Below, piece by piece: positions 34,375-41,743 of a stretch of 64,000 nt of DNA (the stretch's first letter is position 1; every line of letters starts with the position of its first letter). This DNA is from Planctomycetota bacterium (GTDB lineage: Bacteria > Planctomycetota > Phycisphaerae > UBA1845). Location of the stretch: NCBI GenBank assembly GCA_016208685.1, contig JACQXM010000042.1, positions 1 to 64,000 of the forward strand. The letters are read 5' to 3'. The translations under genes were made by a program, and so were the position numbers. The notes under the pieces were generated by a model. It was not told where the DNA came from. It made no database searches and was given only the letters and a program-made list of their open reading frames with translations.

Positions 34375-35218
34375 CCGCCGTCGCCTCGAGGCTGGTGATG
34401 TAATCGCTCGGCCGGGTCCCCGCCGGGAGCTGCTCGACGATGCTCGCGTACAGGGGGTCCCGCAACTCGTCGAGGGTTCCGACATAGCCCGGCTTCGGCG
34501 TCAGGCGGATGTCGGTCAGCCCTGCCTCGCGCATCATCTCCCTCGTATCCTCGACGAGAACCGCTCCGGCGACGCAGCCCACCAGCGCCTCCACCATCCC
34601 CCGAATCGAGTCCGGCAGCGGACGCAGCAGCGCCAGGTCCGACACCGCCACTCGCCCCGCGGGCCGGAGCACACGCGCGATCTCGCGCCACACCTGCGGC
34701 TTGTCCGGCGACAGGTTCAGCACGCAATTGGAAATAACGACATCCACCGTTCCGTCCGCAACCGGGAGGTGTTCGATTTCGCCGAGGCGGAACTCGACGT
34801 TGTCCAGGCCGGTGCGGGCGCGGTAGTCCGCCAGACCGCGCCGCGCGCGGGCGAGCATCTCCGGCGTCAGGTCCACACCGATGACTCGCCCCGCGGCTCC
34901 CACTTTCGGACCGGCAAGGAAGCAATCCAGCCCCCCGCCGCTGCCCAGGTCCAACACCGTCTCCCCGACCTTCAGCGCCGCAAGGGCCGTGGGATTGCCG
35001 CACGAAAGTCCCATGTCCGCCGATTCGGGCAGCGCGGCGAGTTCGTGTGCCGCATAGCCGAGCCGCTGTGTGACCGCGCCGGCGGCCGGCGACCCGCAAT
35101 GTGACGTCGCGCCGCCGCAGCATCCCGCTCCACCGCCGGCGATCGCACCATAGGCGCGTCGAACCTGATCCAGCACCGATTGTGTGTCCTCGAACTCCGT
35201 GACGTGCTTCGTGTTCAT
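34358..35218 (-). CDS. arsM: Arsenite S-adenosylmethionine methyltransferase
   Basis: 286 residues from ATG 35218. SAM motif LDLGSGGGLDCF, then NVEFRLGEIEHLPVADGTVDVVISNCVLNLSPDKPQVWREIARVLRPAGR. The As(III)-binding cysteines are an N-terminal CCG (AGCCGGATSHC), the C in SNCVLNL, and the C in ALVGCVAGA. ArsM makes mono-, di- and trimethylated arsenicals. Convergent with acr3, and downstream of a DUF2703 gene on the same strand (40-bp gap). Control is probably by arsR2, which is divergent from that pair. Confidence 0.94.
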   Translation of the reverse strand: MNTKHVTEFEDTQSVLDQVRRAYGAIAGGGAGCCGGATSHCGSPAAGAVTQRLGYAAHELAALPESADMGLSCGNPTALAALKVGETVLDLGSGGGLDCFLAGPKVGAAGRVIGVDLTPEMLARARRGLADYRARTGLDNVEFRLGEIEHLPVADGTVDVVISNCVLNLSPDKPQVWREIARVLRPAGRVAVSDLALLRPLPDSIRGMVEALVGCVAGAVLVEDTREMMREAGLTDIRLTPKPGYVGTLDELRDPLYASIVEQLPAGTRPSDYITSLEATAVKPAA

Positions 35219-35258
35219 CCTTCGCTCCTCGAAAGTAAGCCTCGAACCGATGCTCCCC

Positions 35259-35882
35259 TCAGGGGCGCGGCGCACAACAGGGCCGCGTTGCCTGCCGCGC
35301 CGCCGGAGGGCGCGAGGCGAAGAACTTCCTCAAGTTCTCCGGCAGTTCGAACCGCTCCGCGCTCTCCGGCGGTCCGTCGAAGGCGCCTGCATAGGAGCGC
35401 AGCAAGGCGTCAAGAATCAGTCCTTCCGGCGCCTCGACGTATTCGCGGCCCCGCCAGACCCACACGCGGCAGTCAACGGCGGACGCGCCGGCGCAGCCCA
35501 GCGCCGTGCAATCGCTGCACGGCGATTCCCGCAGTTCCACGGGCACGTCACGGCCGTTGACCCGCAGCGTGGGCGAAGTGCGCAGGCGCAGCGCGGTCGC
35601 CTGCTCCGCCGTCCGTACCAGCGTGCCGTGATAGCGCAGCTCAACACCCGCACGCGCGAACACCGGACGCAAGCGGCGAATCGCGCCCTTGACCTGTCGC
35701 TCGGTTCCCGTGCACCGGCCACAGGTCGACAGATCGAGCGCCAGGAGTTCGACGGCCAACGTGCGCGGACCACCCGCGCCCCGCGCTGCGTCCACCAACC
35801 CGAGCGGCGCACAACCCGCGCCCAGGCAGCCCGCGACCACCCACGCCAGGCACGTCCATCGCGCACGGCCCCACCAACTCAT
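35259..35882 (-). CDS. DUF2703-like lipoprotein with many cysteines
   Basis: 207 residues from ATG 35882. Lipoprotein signal (LAWVVAGCLGAGCAP), then a DUF2703 domain with CGRCTGTE near the start and LRESPCSDCTALGCAGASAVDC in the centre, cysteines suited to thiophilic metal. DUF2703 genes are often near metal or arsenic genes. The tail CCAPRP is also cysteine rich. First gene of the minus-strand pair with arsM; it shares the 71-bp divergent control region with arsR2. A periplasmic arsenical-binding role is an inference. Confidence 0.82.
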   Translation of the reverse strand: MSWWGRARWTCLAWVVAGCLGAGCAPLGLVDAARGAGGPRTLAVELLALDLSTCGRCTGTERQVKGAIRRLRPVFARAGVELRYHGTLVRTAEQATALRLRTSPTLRVNGRDVPVELRESPCSDCTALGCAGASAVDCRVWVWRGREYVEAPEGLILDALLRSYAGAFDGPPESAERFELPENLRKFFASRPPAARQATRPCCAPRP

Positions 35883-35912
35883 TATCCGCCTCCGCTCCGC
35901 CCCCGCCGCCCC

Positions 35913-35961
35913 TTGACGAGGCGCCGCCTTGATTATAGCATATTTGCACCAATATGCAAAT
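35913..35961. promoter_or_regulatory. Divergent arsR2/DUF2703 promoters and operator
   Basis: Perfect dyad ATTTGCA-N6-TGCAAAT at 35942-35961. Plus promoter TTGACG (35913-35918), 17 bp, TAGCAT (35936-35941) leads to arsR2, whose ATG (35954) lies inside the dyad. Minus promoter TTGCAT (35959-35954), 16 bp, TATAAT (35937-35932) drives DUF2703-arsM. The dyad overlaps both. Confidence 0.82.
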
Positions 35962-36304
35962 GAACGCAAAAAAAAAGGACCCATCGCGCAAGACCGCCGC
36001 GTGCCGCAATCTCCAGGCCTGTCTGGACCCCGCGCTGTTCAAGGCCCTGGGGGATCCCACGCGCATACACATCCTGGCATGCCTGGCGCGCTGCCGCCTT
36101 CCGCAGACCGTGGGGCAGGTCGCGGCGTGCTGCTCCGTGGACCTTTCCGTAGTCTCCCGCCACCTGGTCCTGCTGCGACAGGCGGGGGTGCTCAGCGTGC
36201 GCAAGGAGGGCCGGTCCGTGCTCTACGGGGTGCGTTATTCCGAGGTGGCGCGTGCGCTTCGAGCCCTGGCGGGCGCCCTCGAGGCCTGCTGCCCGGACGT
36301 CTGA
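35954..36304 (+). CDS. arsR: ArsR-family repressor 2
   Basis: 116 residues from ATG 35954; a second ATG at 35960 would remove two. Winged helix with VDLSVVSRHLVLLRQAG and wing KEGRSVLYGV. It lacks the CVCDL-type motif at helix 3 (here QVAACCSV), but ends with EACCPDV, a C-terminal vicinal pair, and has extra cysteines CRNLQAC and CLARC. This resembles ArsR types with a different As(III) site from arsR1. A run of nine A (35967-35975) after the start could be a slippage site. Divergent from DUF2703-arsM; operator between them. Confidence 0.87.
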   Translation: MQMNAKKKDPSRKTAACRNLQACLDPALFKALGDPTRIHILACLARCRLPQTVGQVAACCSVDLSVVSRHLVLLRQAGVLSVRKEGRSVLYGVRYSEVARALRALAGALEACCPDV

Positions 36305-36434
36305 GTCGGCACGCGATCGACCCCACCGCCGCCGCGGCGCGCGTAACCACCATCTGCCCGCGCAGGCGCCGCATCGCTGGGCGCCCGTGGTGCTGGTGGC
36401 GGCCGTTACGATTCGCCCGGCGATCCGCCCCGCC

Positions 36435-37835
36435 TTACAGCGCCCGGAGGAACGCCACCAGGTCCGCCTTCTCCGCCTCGGTCAGCTTAAGTTCTTGAAT
36501 GAGGTTGAAAAACTCGACGGTATCCTCCAGGGTCAGCAGCCGCCCGTCGTGCAGGTAGGGCGGCGACTCCCTGACCCCGCGCAGCGGGAACGTCTTGATG
36601 GGTCCGTCGGCGGAGGCCATCCGGCCGTTGACCATCTGGGGCTTGAAGAAGCGCTCCGCCTTGAGGTTGTGCATGAGGTTGTCGGTGTAGTAGGGCGGGA
36701 TGTGGCACACGGCACACTGGGCCTTGCCGAAGAAGAGCTTCTCGCCGCGCATCTCGGCTTCGCTCGCCTTGGCGGGGTCCAACCGACCGTAGATGTTCAG
36801 CTTGGGCGCCGGCGGGAAATCCAACAACGCCTGAAACTCCGCCATGAAATGCACCTGGCTGCCGCGTTCCAGAATGTTCACGCCCTTTTTAGTCGCGATT
36901 ACCGGGTCGCCGTCGAAGTAGGCGGCGCGCTGCTCGAACTCCGTGAAGTCCTCGACCGATTTGAGCGCCCGCTGCGAGCCGAACAGCCGCTGGATGTTCA
37001 CCCCGCGCAGCGGCGGCGTGTCCAGGCGGTGGCGGAACTCCTGCGGCCGGATGTCGCCCACTAGGTGCGTCGCGGCGTTGGTGTGCCCGTTCACGTGGCA
37101 GTCGAAACAGGTCACGCCGCGGTGCGGCAGCGCCGAGCGGCGATCGTCCGTCTGGTTGAACTGCTGCTGCGGAAACGGCGTCACCAGCAGCCGCAGGCCC
37201 TCAAGCTGCTTGGGGTTGAGCAGACCACTGAACAGTTCGAAGTAGTTCATCAGCGTAACCACCTGCCCCTGCGACACGTCCCCCAGGTCAGGCCGGGTGG
37301 TCAGGAAGATCGCCGGGGGATACTCCGGCACCAGATGCGCCGGCAGGTCGTAATCCAGGTCAAACCGTGTCAGGTCGCGGCCTTCCTGCTTCTTGATTTC
37401 GTCGATGTGGTGCTTAGGGAAGAGCATCCCGCCCTCGGGATGATTGGGATGGGGCAGGGGCAGGAACCCCGCGGGCCACAGCCCCTTTTCGCGGATCTCG
37501 TCCGGCGCCGTGGCCGCCAGCTTGTCCCAGGTCATGCCCGCCGGCAGCTTGACCCGCACGCCCTCCTGGACCGCCTTGCCCCGCGACATGGCAACGCCCT
37601 TCGCCGGGCGATCGCCCAAGTCGTAACGCGCCGCCAGCAGCTCGGAGTGCTTCTTGTTGATCGCCGCTTTCTCGCCCTCCATCTTGGCCATGGTGGACTT
37701 GAAGTCCGCCACCGGCGTCACCGAGGCATAACTGGAGACCGGCGGCTTTGGTTGCGCATAGACCGCCACGGTAAGCAACGCGGGCACGGCAGCGCCGGCC
37801 ACGACGAACGGAAACCTTCGACGCTTTCTGAGCAT
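36435..37835 (-). CDS. Dihaem cytochrome c, peroxidase (CCP/MauG)-like
   Basis: 466 residues from ATG 37835 (AAGGAGGC upstream). Signal peptide about 1-30 (FPFVVAGAAVPALLTVAVYA). Two haem sites: CFDCH (about 230) and CAVCH (about 368). The C-terminal part, PLRGVRESPPYLHDGRLLTLEDTVEFFNLIQ, is the standard end of dihaem peroxidases. The N-terminal 200 residues are not typical and may be a separate domain. Probably periplasmic peroxidase or an electron-transfer protein. Just upstream of the start is a 7-bp hairpin/operator at 37855-37872. Confidence 0.85.
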   Translation of the reverse strand: MLRKRRRFPFVVAGAAVPALLTVAVYAQPKPPVSSYASVTPVADFKSTMAKMEGEKAAINKKHSELLAARYDLGDRPAKGVAMSRGKAVQEGVRVKLPAGMTWDKLAATAPDEIREKGLWPAGFLPLPHPNHPEGGMLFPKHHIDEIKKQEGRDLTRFDLDYDLPAHLVPEYPPAIFLTTRPDLGDVSQGQVVTLMNYFELFSGLLNPKQLEGLRLLVTPFPQQQFNQTDDRRSALPHRGVTCFDCHVNGHTNAATHLVGDIRPQEFRHRLDTPPLRGVNIQRLFGSQRALKSVEDFTEFEQRAAYFDGDPVIATKKGVNILERGSQVHFMAEFQALLDFPPAPKLNIYGRLDPAKASEAEMRGEKLFFGKAQCAVCHIPPYYTDNLMHNLKAERFFKPQMVNGRMASADGPIKTFPLRGVRESPPYLHDGRLLTLEDTVEFFNLIQELKLTEAEKADLVAFLRAL

Positions 37836-37854
37836 GGTTAGCCTCCTTTCCAAG

Positions 37855-37872
37855 GGCAGAATTTGTTCTGCC
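37855..37872. promoter_or_regulatory. Inverted repeat before the dihaem cytochrome gene
   Basis: Perfect 7-bp arms GGCAGAA and TTCTGCC around TTTG, 20 bases upstream of the start codon. Either a regulator binding site or a hairpin in the 5' leader. Confidence 0.5.
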
Positions 37873-38095
37873 AAAAGCCCCGCGGCCGCGCGCCTCGAGG
37901 CACCGCGCATGGTATAGCGCACGACCGTCGCGGCAAGTCGGGAACGAAATCCGCGCGGCGCGCGCCGTGCCGCCCCGCGTATCGCGGCGTCGGACAAAGT
38001 AACACCTGGTAGGGGCACGCGGCGGGTGCCATGGCCAAGCGCGTCCGCCGGAGGCGGACAAGCGCCGCCATGCGCTCATGGAACCCCAACTGCCT

Positions 38096-38115
38096 GACCG
38101 GCTGGAAAGCCGGTC
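38096..38115. repeat. GACCGGCT-GGAA-AGCCGGTC palindrome
   Basis: 8-bp perfect arms with a GGAA loop, in the 386-bp gene-free stretch 37836-38221. It is followed by CCACAG and further GC-rich arms (GCGCCGGACCGG). Looks like a dispersed REP-like unit rather than a terminator, as there is no T-run. The rest of the stretch has no gene. Confidence 0.55.
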
Positions 38116-38221
38116 CCACAGCGCCGGACCGGATCGGCTCCACATTTCGAGGCCGGGCCCGCCAACATTGGTTGTGATACGCACTTACTGTTGAGGGGTT
38201 GTGGAAGGGCTCGTCGGAGAT

Positions 38222-38848
38222 TCAACCGCCGTGGACGTCGATCGACAGGAGCGGCAGCAGCTCCGCCAACCGGCGGATGACGTGGTCCGCCTGGGGGGCA
38301 TACTCCGGCGCGGCGGCATCGCCAATCATCAACACGGTGCGCGCGCCGGCCGCCCGGCCCGAGAGAATGTCGAACAGGTAATCTCCGATCATCCAGCTCC
38401 GATGTGGATCGGCGTCGACCTCGGCACAGAGAGACAGTATCGGCTCGGGCGAGGGCTTGATGGCTCCGTCCTCGCGGGTGCGCGCCGCGTCGATGACGAT
38501 GGCGTGCGCGTGCAGGACGTGGTGCAGGGAAACGCGCGAGTTGCGCGTGACGATCGCGGCCCGATACCCCGCGGCACGGCAGGCGGACACCACCTCCACC
38601 GCCCCTTCCTGGAGCACGGCGTTTTCCGCCGCGTCCCGCTCGTGTCGATGCAGAATCGCCTCGGCGCGGGCCAGCGCCGTGCCGTGAAGCTGCGCCAGGG
38701 ATTCCAGAATGGGACCCGGCCCCAGGCCGATCTCGGCGCGGATGGCGTCGAAATCCAGGTGCGGGCGGGTGAGCGTGCCATCCAGATCGAAGATAACCGC
38801 GGCGCGACGCGGCCGCGGGTCACTGCCTGCTGACGGTCCCCGCGACAT
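38222..38848 (-). CDS. HAD-superfamily hydrolase
   Basis: 208 residues from ATG 38848; the frame opens at 39082 but the upstream part is the GNAT gene in another frame. HAD motif I is VIFDLDGTLTRP (catalytic D), motif II VTRNSR, and motif IV MIGDYLFDILSGRAAGARTVL. Cap domain between motifs I and II fits the phosphoglycolate-phosphatase/beta-phosphoglucomutase group. Coupled to the GNAT gene by TGATG (1-bp overlap), so the pair is one operon. Substrate unknown. Confidence 0.87.
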   Translation of the reverse strand: MSRGPSAGSDPRPRRAAVIFDLDGTLTRPHLDFDAIRAEIGLGPGPILESLAQLHGTALARAEAILHRHERDAAENAVLQEGAVEVVSACRAAGYRAAIVTRNSRVSLHHVLHAHAIVIDAARTREDGAIKPSPEPILSLCAEVDADPHRSWMIGDYLFDILSGRAAGARTVLMIGDAAAPEYAPQADHVIRRLAELLPLLSIDVHGG

Positions 38849-39306
38849 CAAAGCTCCAGCGCATACGCCCGGTCGCAGCGGCAGCAGTTGTGCATTTCCG
38901 GGTTGGGGCGGAACCCGTAGCGCTCGTACAGCCTGATGGCCTCCACGAGCTTGCTCGAGGTCTCCAGCACCATGCGGCGAAAGCCCCGCAGCCGGGCCTC
39001 GCACAGCACGTGCTCCAGCATCCGCCGTCCCCACCCCTGGCCACGGTGCTGCCGGAGCAGGTACATCTTCCTCAACTCGCACACCTCGCCGTCGACCACG
39101 AACAAGCCCACTGTGCCCACGATCCGCCCGTCATCGTCGATCAACACGTCGAAGAACCCGCCGCGCGCCGAGTAATTACCGGTAACGTCGTCCAGATCCG
39201 CATCGACGCCCACGTGGTCGGCCTCCAGGCCGTACTCCCGAAGTACGGTGAGCAGCACGTGGCGGATCCCGTCGCCGTCCTGGTTGGTCGCCGGTCGCAG
39301 TTGCAT
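38848..39306 (-). CDS. GNAT-family acetyltransferase
   Basis: 152 residues. N-terminal MQLRPATNQDGDGIRHVLL, the acetyl-CoA binding segment LRKMYLLRQHRGQGWGRRMLEHVLCEARLRG (Q/R-x-x-G-x-G/A), and C-terminal YGFRPNPEM are typical. Ends with a Cys pair CCRCDRAYALEL. A TAGAAT -10 box (plus 39313-39318) lies exactly six bases before the ATG, predicting a leaderless mRNA. Downstream HAD gene overlaps it by one base. Substrate unknown. Confidence 0.87.
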   Translation of the reverse strand: MQLRPATNQDGDGIRHVLLTVLREYGLEADHVGVDADLDDVTGNYSARGGFFDVLIDDDGRIVGTVGLFVVDGEVCELRKMYLLRQHRGQGWGRRMLEHVLCEARLRGFRRMVLETSSKLVEAIRLYERYGFRPNPEMHNCCRCDRAYALEL

Positions 39307-39312
39307 AGCTGC

Positions 39313-39341
39313 ATTCTAAAGCGTGCACGAACCGCCGCCAG
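39313..39341 (-). promoter_or_regulatory. Promoter of GNAT-HAD operon
   Basis: TAGAAT (39318-39313, minus strand) six bases before the ATG at 39306, with a weak CTGGCG as -35 at 17 bp. Predicts a start at the A of ATG. Confidence 0.45.
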
Positions 39342-39392
39342 CGCGCGGGCGCACGCGGCGCGGCGACGGAGCGTCGCTCCGCCGTTCGCGGA

Positions 39393-40073
39393 TCACTCCA
39401 ACCAAAACCGGCTCAACCGCACTTCCTCGATCAGGCGGGTCATCTGCGCGCGCAGCTCGCTAAGCACATGTTCGTCCTGCTCACTCTCGGAACCCTCGGG
39501 CGGTTCCGGCCTGCACGGCGCACCGATGTTGATGCAGAACGGCCCGCGCATCACCCGCACCATGCGGTAGACCCGCCCCTCGATGACCGTCGCCTGCCGC
39601 GGGTACTCGCGCATGCCGCGTTTTGGTGCGACCAGGGCGATGGGAACGATGGGCACGCGGGCCTGGCGATAGATTCGCGCCACGCCGGGATAGAAACGAC
39701 CGAGCTGAAACAGCGGCTGGAGGTCGCCCTCCGGCGCCAGGTAAACGGCCTCGCCGCGGCGCAGAAACTCCACGGCCCGGGGGACGACCAGGTGCCGGTG
39801 CGCGGGCATGGCGTTGATCTGCTCATACGCGTCGAGCAGACGGGCGGTGACTCTCTGGTGGTACCCCGGACCGATGACGATGTGTACCAGCTCCGGAAAC
39901 ACCGGAAGCACCCAGAACGAGTCGAAGGCGGTGATGTGGTTGGTGATGTAGATCTTGGGCCCCGCCGGAATGTTCTCCCGCCCCCAGACGCGCAGGTCGA
40001 GAAACAGCCGCTGGTAGGCCTTGATGGAAAGGACCATTGCCGAATGGAGCAGTCGTAGCGGCCGACTCACCAT
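39393..40073 (-). CDS. 1-acyl-glycerol-3-phosphate acyltransferase (PlsC-like)
   Basis: 226 residues from ATG 40073; the open frame extends to 40202 inside the neighbour gene. Motif I NHITAFD (the H-x4-D), motif III-like YLAPEGDLQPLF, and PIVPIALV are present. No N-terminal helix, unlike some PlsC. Acylates lysophosphatidate or another lipid acceptor at the membrane. It follows a GT4 gene by 25 bp on the minus strand; together they could build a glycolipid (inference). Confidence 0.83.
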   Translation of the reverse strand: MVSRPLRLLHSAMVLSIKAYQRLFLDLRVWGRENIPAGPKIYITNHITAFDSFWVLPVFPELVHIVIGPGYHQRVTARLLDAYEQINAMPAHRHLVVPRAVEFLRRGEAVYLAPEGDLQPLFQLGRFYPGVARIYRQARVPIVPIALVAPKRGMREYPRQATVIEGRVYRMVRVMRGPFCINIGAPCRPEPPEGSESEQDEHVLSELRAQMTRLIEEVRLSRFWLE

Positions 40074-40098
40074 GAACCGCGCTCCGGGGGTCCGCGAA

Positions 40099-41313
40099 CT
40101 ACACGGCGGAGAGGGCCCCGCCGGCGGCGAGGGGTTCGGCGAGCGGCGGCGCCACCGGCGCAAAGGCACGATGAAAGGCAACGAATTGGGGGAGAACGGC
40201 ATCCGCGGCGAGCCGGCCCACGAGCTGCCGCGCCAGCCGCGACTGCTCTCGATGCCGGCGGGGGTTGCCCACCAACCGCACGCAGCGCTCCGCCAGCATA
40301 GGAAGCTCCGCGGAGTCCAGCACTTCCACGCCCTGCCCGGGGAGAATAGTGTCCACGAAGCCGGGCGATCGCAGGGCGATGGCGGGCAGGCCGCACGCCA
40401 GGGCCTCCACCAGCGCCAGGCCGAAGGTCTCGCTCACCGAAAGCTGCACCATCACGTCCGACTGCTGATACGCCTGCACCAGCTCGTCGCCGTGTAGAAA
40501 CCCGGTGATGCGTACGCCCCAGCGACGCCGCAGTTCCTCGGCGTACGGGCCACCGCCGACCAGGACCAGATCAATGCGGGGGTCACTGACCAGCAGTTCG
40601 CACAGCAGATCCAGGTTCTTTTCCTTAGCCACGCGCCCCACGGCCGCCACCAGCACGCCCCCGCGGGTGTTGTAACGCTCGCGGAATTCGCCGAGCCGGG
40701 TTTCCGCCGGGCGGAAGCGCTCGAGGTCCAGCGGGTAGGGAATGACGCGCACCGGCCCGCGGTAGAAATTCCGCACCGTCTGCTCCGCCGTGGCACTGGG
40801 CACGGAGATGGCGGCGCATTTCCCGTACGCCAGCCGTTCGCAAGCCAGCGCGATGCTCTCCCCGACCCAGGCGCCGGCCCGACCGAGAAGGCTATGTCCG
40901 TACAAGCGGCCATAATGCTGCAGGTCGGTGTTGTACCATCCCACCAGCGGCAGCCCGAGCTGTCTGGCCACCTTGGCGCCGGCGACGCCCATGGCGCCGC
41001 AGGTGGCGACGTGGACCACCTTGTTGCCCGGCAGGCGTTCCACCTCACGGCACAGCCGGGGAACGGAGAAGTAACCCAGCGGCAGGTCCTTATAGAAGGG
41101 GTTGGCGAATTGCAGGCTGCCGCGCACTGGGATCACGTCGTAGGGCGCGTCGTCCGGGTTCTCGCTGTCCACAGACGGGCAGATGACCGTAACCTGGGCG
41201 CCGCCGTTTTCCCGTGCCCAGCCCAGCAGCGTCCGGTAAAAGGTCCCGACGCCGTTCGTTTCGTAGAACGTGTCCGTAAACACGACAATGTGGAGCTCTT
41301 CCGCCCGCGCCAT
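40099..41313 (-). CDS. GT4-family glycosyltransferase
   Basis: 404 residues from ATG 41313. N-terminal IVVFTDTFYETNGVGTFYRTLL and C-terminal GT-B signature SDVMVQLSVSETFGLALVEALACGLPAIAL with the E-x7-E pair. The middle GRVAKEKNLDLLCELLV is the usual second-domain start. Resembles diacylglycerol or phosphatidylinositol glycosyltransferases of family 4. Paired with the PlsC-like gene, which fits lipid glycosylation. Acceptor not known. The 430-bp space upstream has no gene apart from the promoter of the 16-haem gene. Confidence 0.88.
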   Translation of the reverse strand: MARAEELHIVVFTDTFYETNGVGTFYRTLLGWARENGGAQVTVICPSVDSENPDDAPYDVIPVRGSLQFANPFYKDLPLGYFSVPRLCREVERLPGNKVVHVATCGAMGVAGAKVARQLGLPLVGWYNTDLQHYGRLYGHSLLGRAGAWVGESIALACERLAYGKCAAISVPSATAEQTVRNFYRGPVRVIPYPLDLERFRPAETRLGEFRERYNTRGGVLVAAVGRVAKEKNLDLLCELLVSDPRIDLVLVGGGPYAEELRRRWGVRITGFLHGDELVQAYQQSDVMVQLSVSETFGLALVEALACGLPAIALRSPGFVDTILPGQGVEVLDSAELPMLAERCVRLVGNPRRHREQSRLARQLVGRLAADAVLPQFVAFHRAFAPVAPPLAEPLAAGGALSAV

Positions 41314-41562
41314 GGGGGGGAATCGTACCCCAGGGAGTCCGGACTCGCCAGACGAGTCGGGCGCGGAGTGAGTCGCACCGGAGGATTCGACCGCGGGGAG
41401 TCGGCGCCGCTCACACCGGGCGAGACCGACCGTGGCCTTGCAGCGCGGGTGTTGCTCTGGAATGCGGCACTTCAACGCTCCGGCGCCTGCGTGCGATGAC
41501 CGGGAATGTCGCCCGGAGAACCCACGCGCCGGCGCCGAACCCCATGTGGTTGGTTAACTTAC

Positions 41563-41592
41563 TTGACTAGCGGGCCGCGGTTCGACGATAAT
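41563..41592 (+). promoter_or_regulatory. Promoter of the 16-haem cytochrome gene
   Basis: TTGACT (41563-41568), 18 bp, GATAAT (41587-41592). Start about 41599, giving a leader near 145 bases before ATG 41744. Confidence 0.6.
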
Positions 41593-41743
41593 CGGTGCAC
41601 ACGGCGTTGTCAGTTCTTGTGCCCGGGGTCCGGGGTGGGGAGGGGTCGGCCCGCTCGCGCTGTCGTTCCCGACCGCGGTCCAGCCCCGCCGACCGTACCG
41701 GTGCCTCAGGCACGCTGACACTCCGCGTTCGGAGACGACATCC

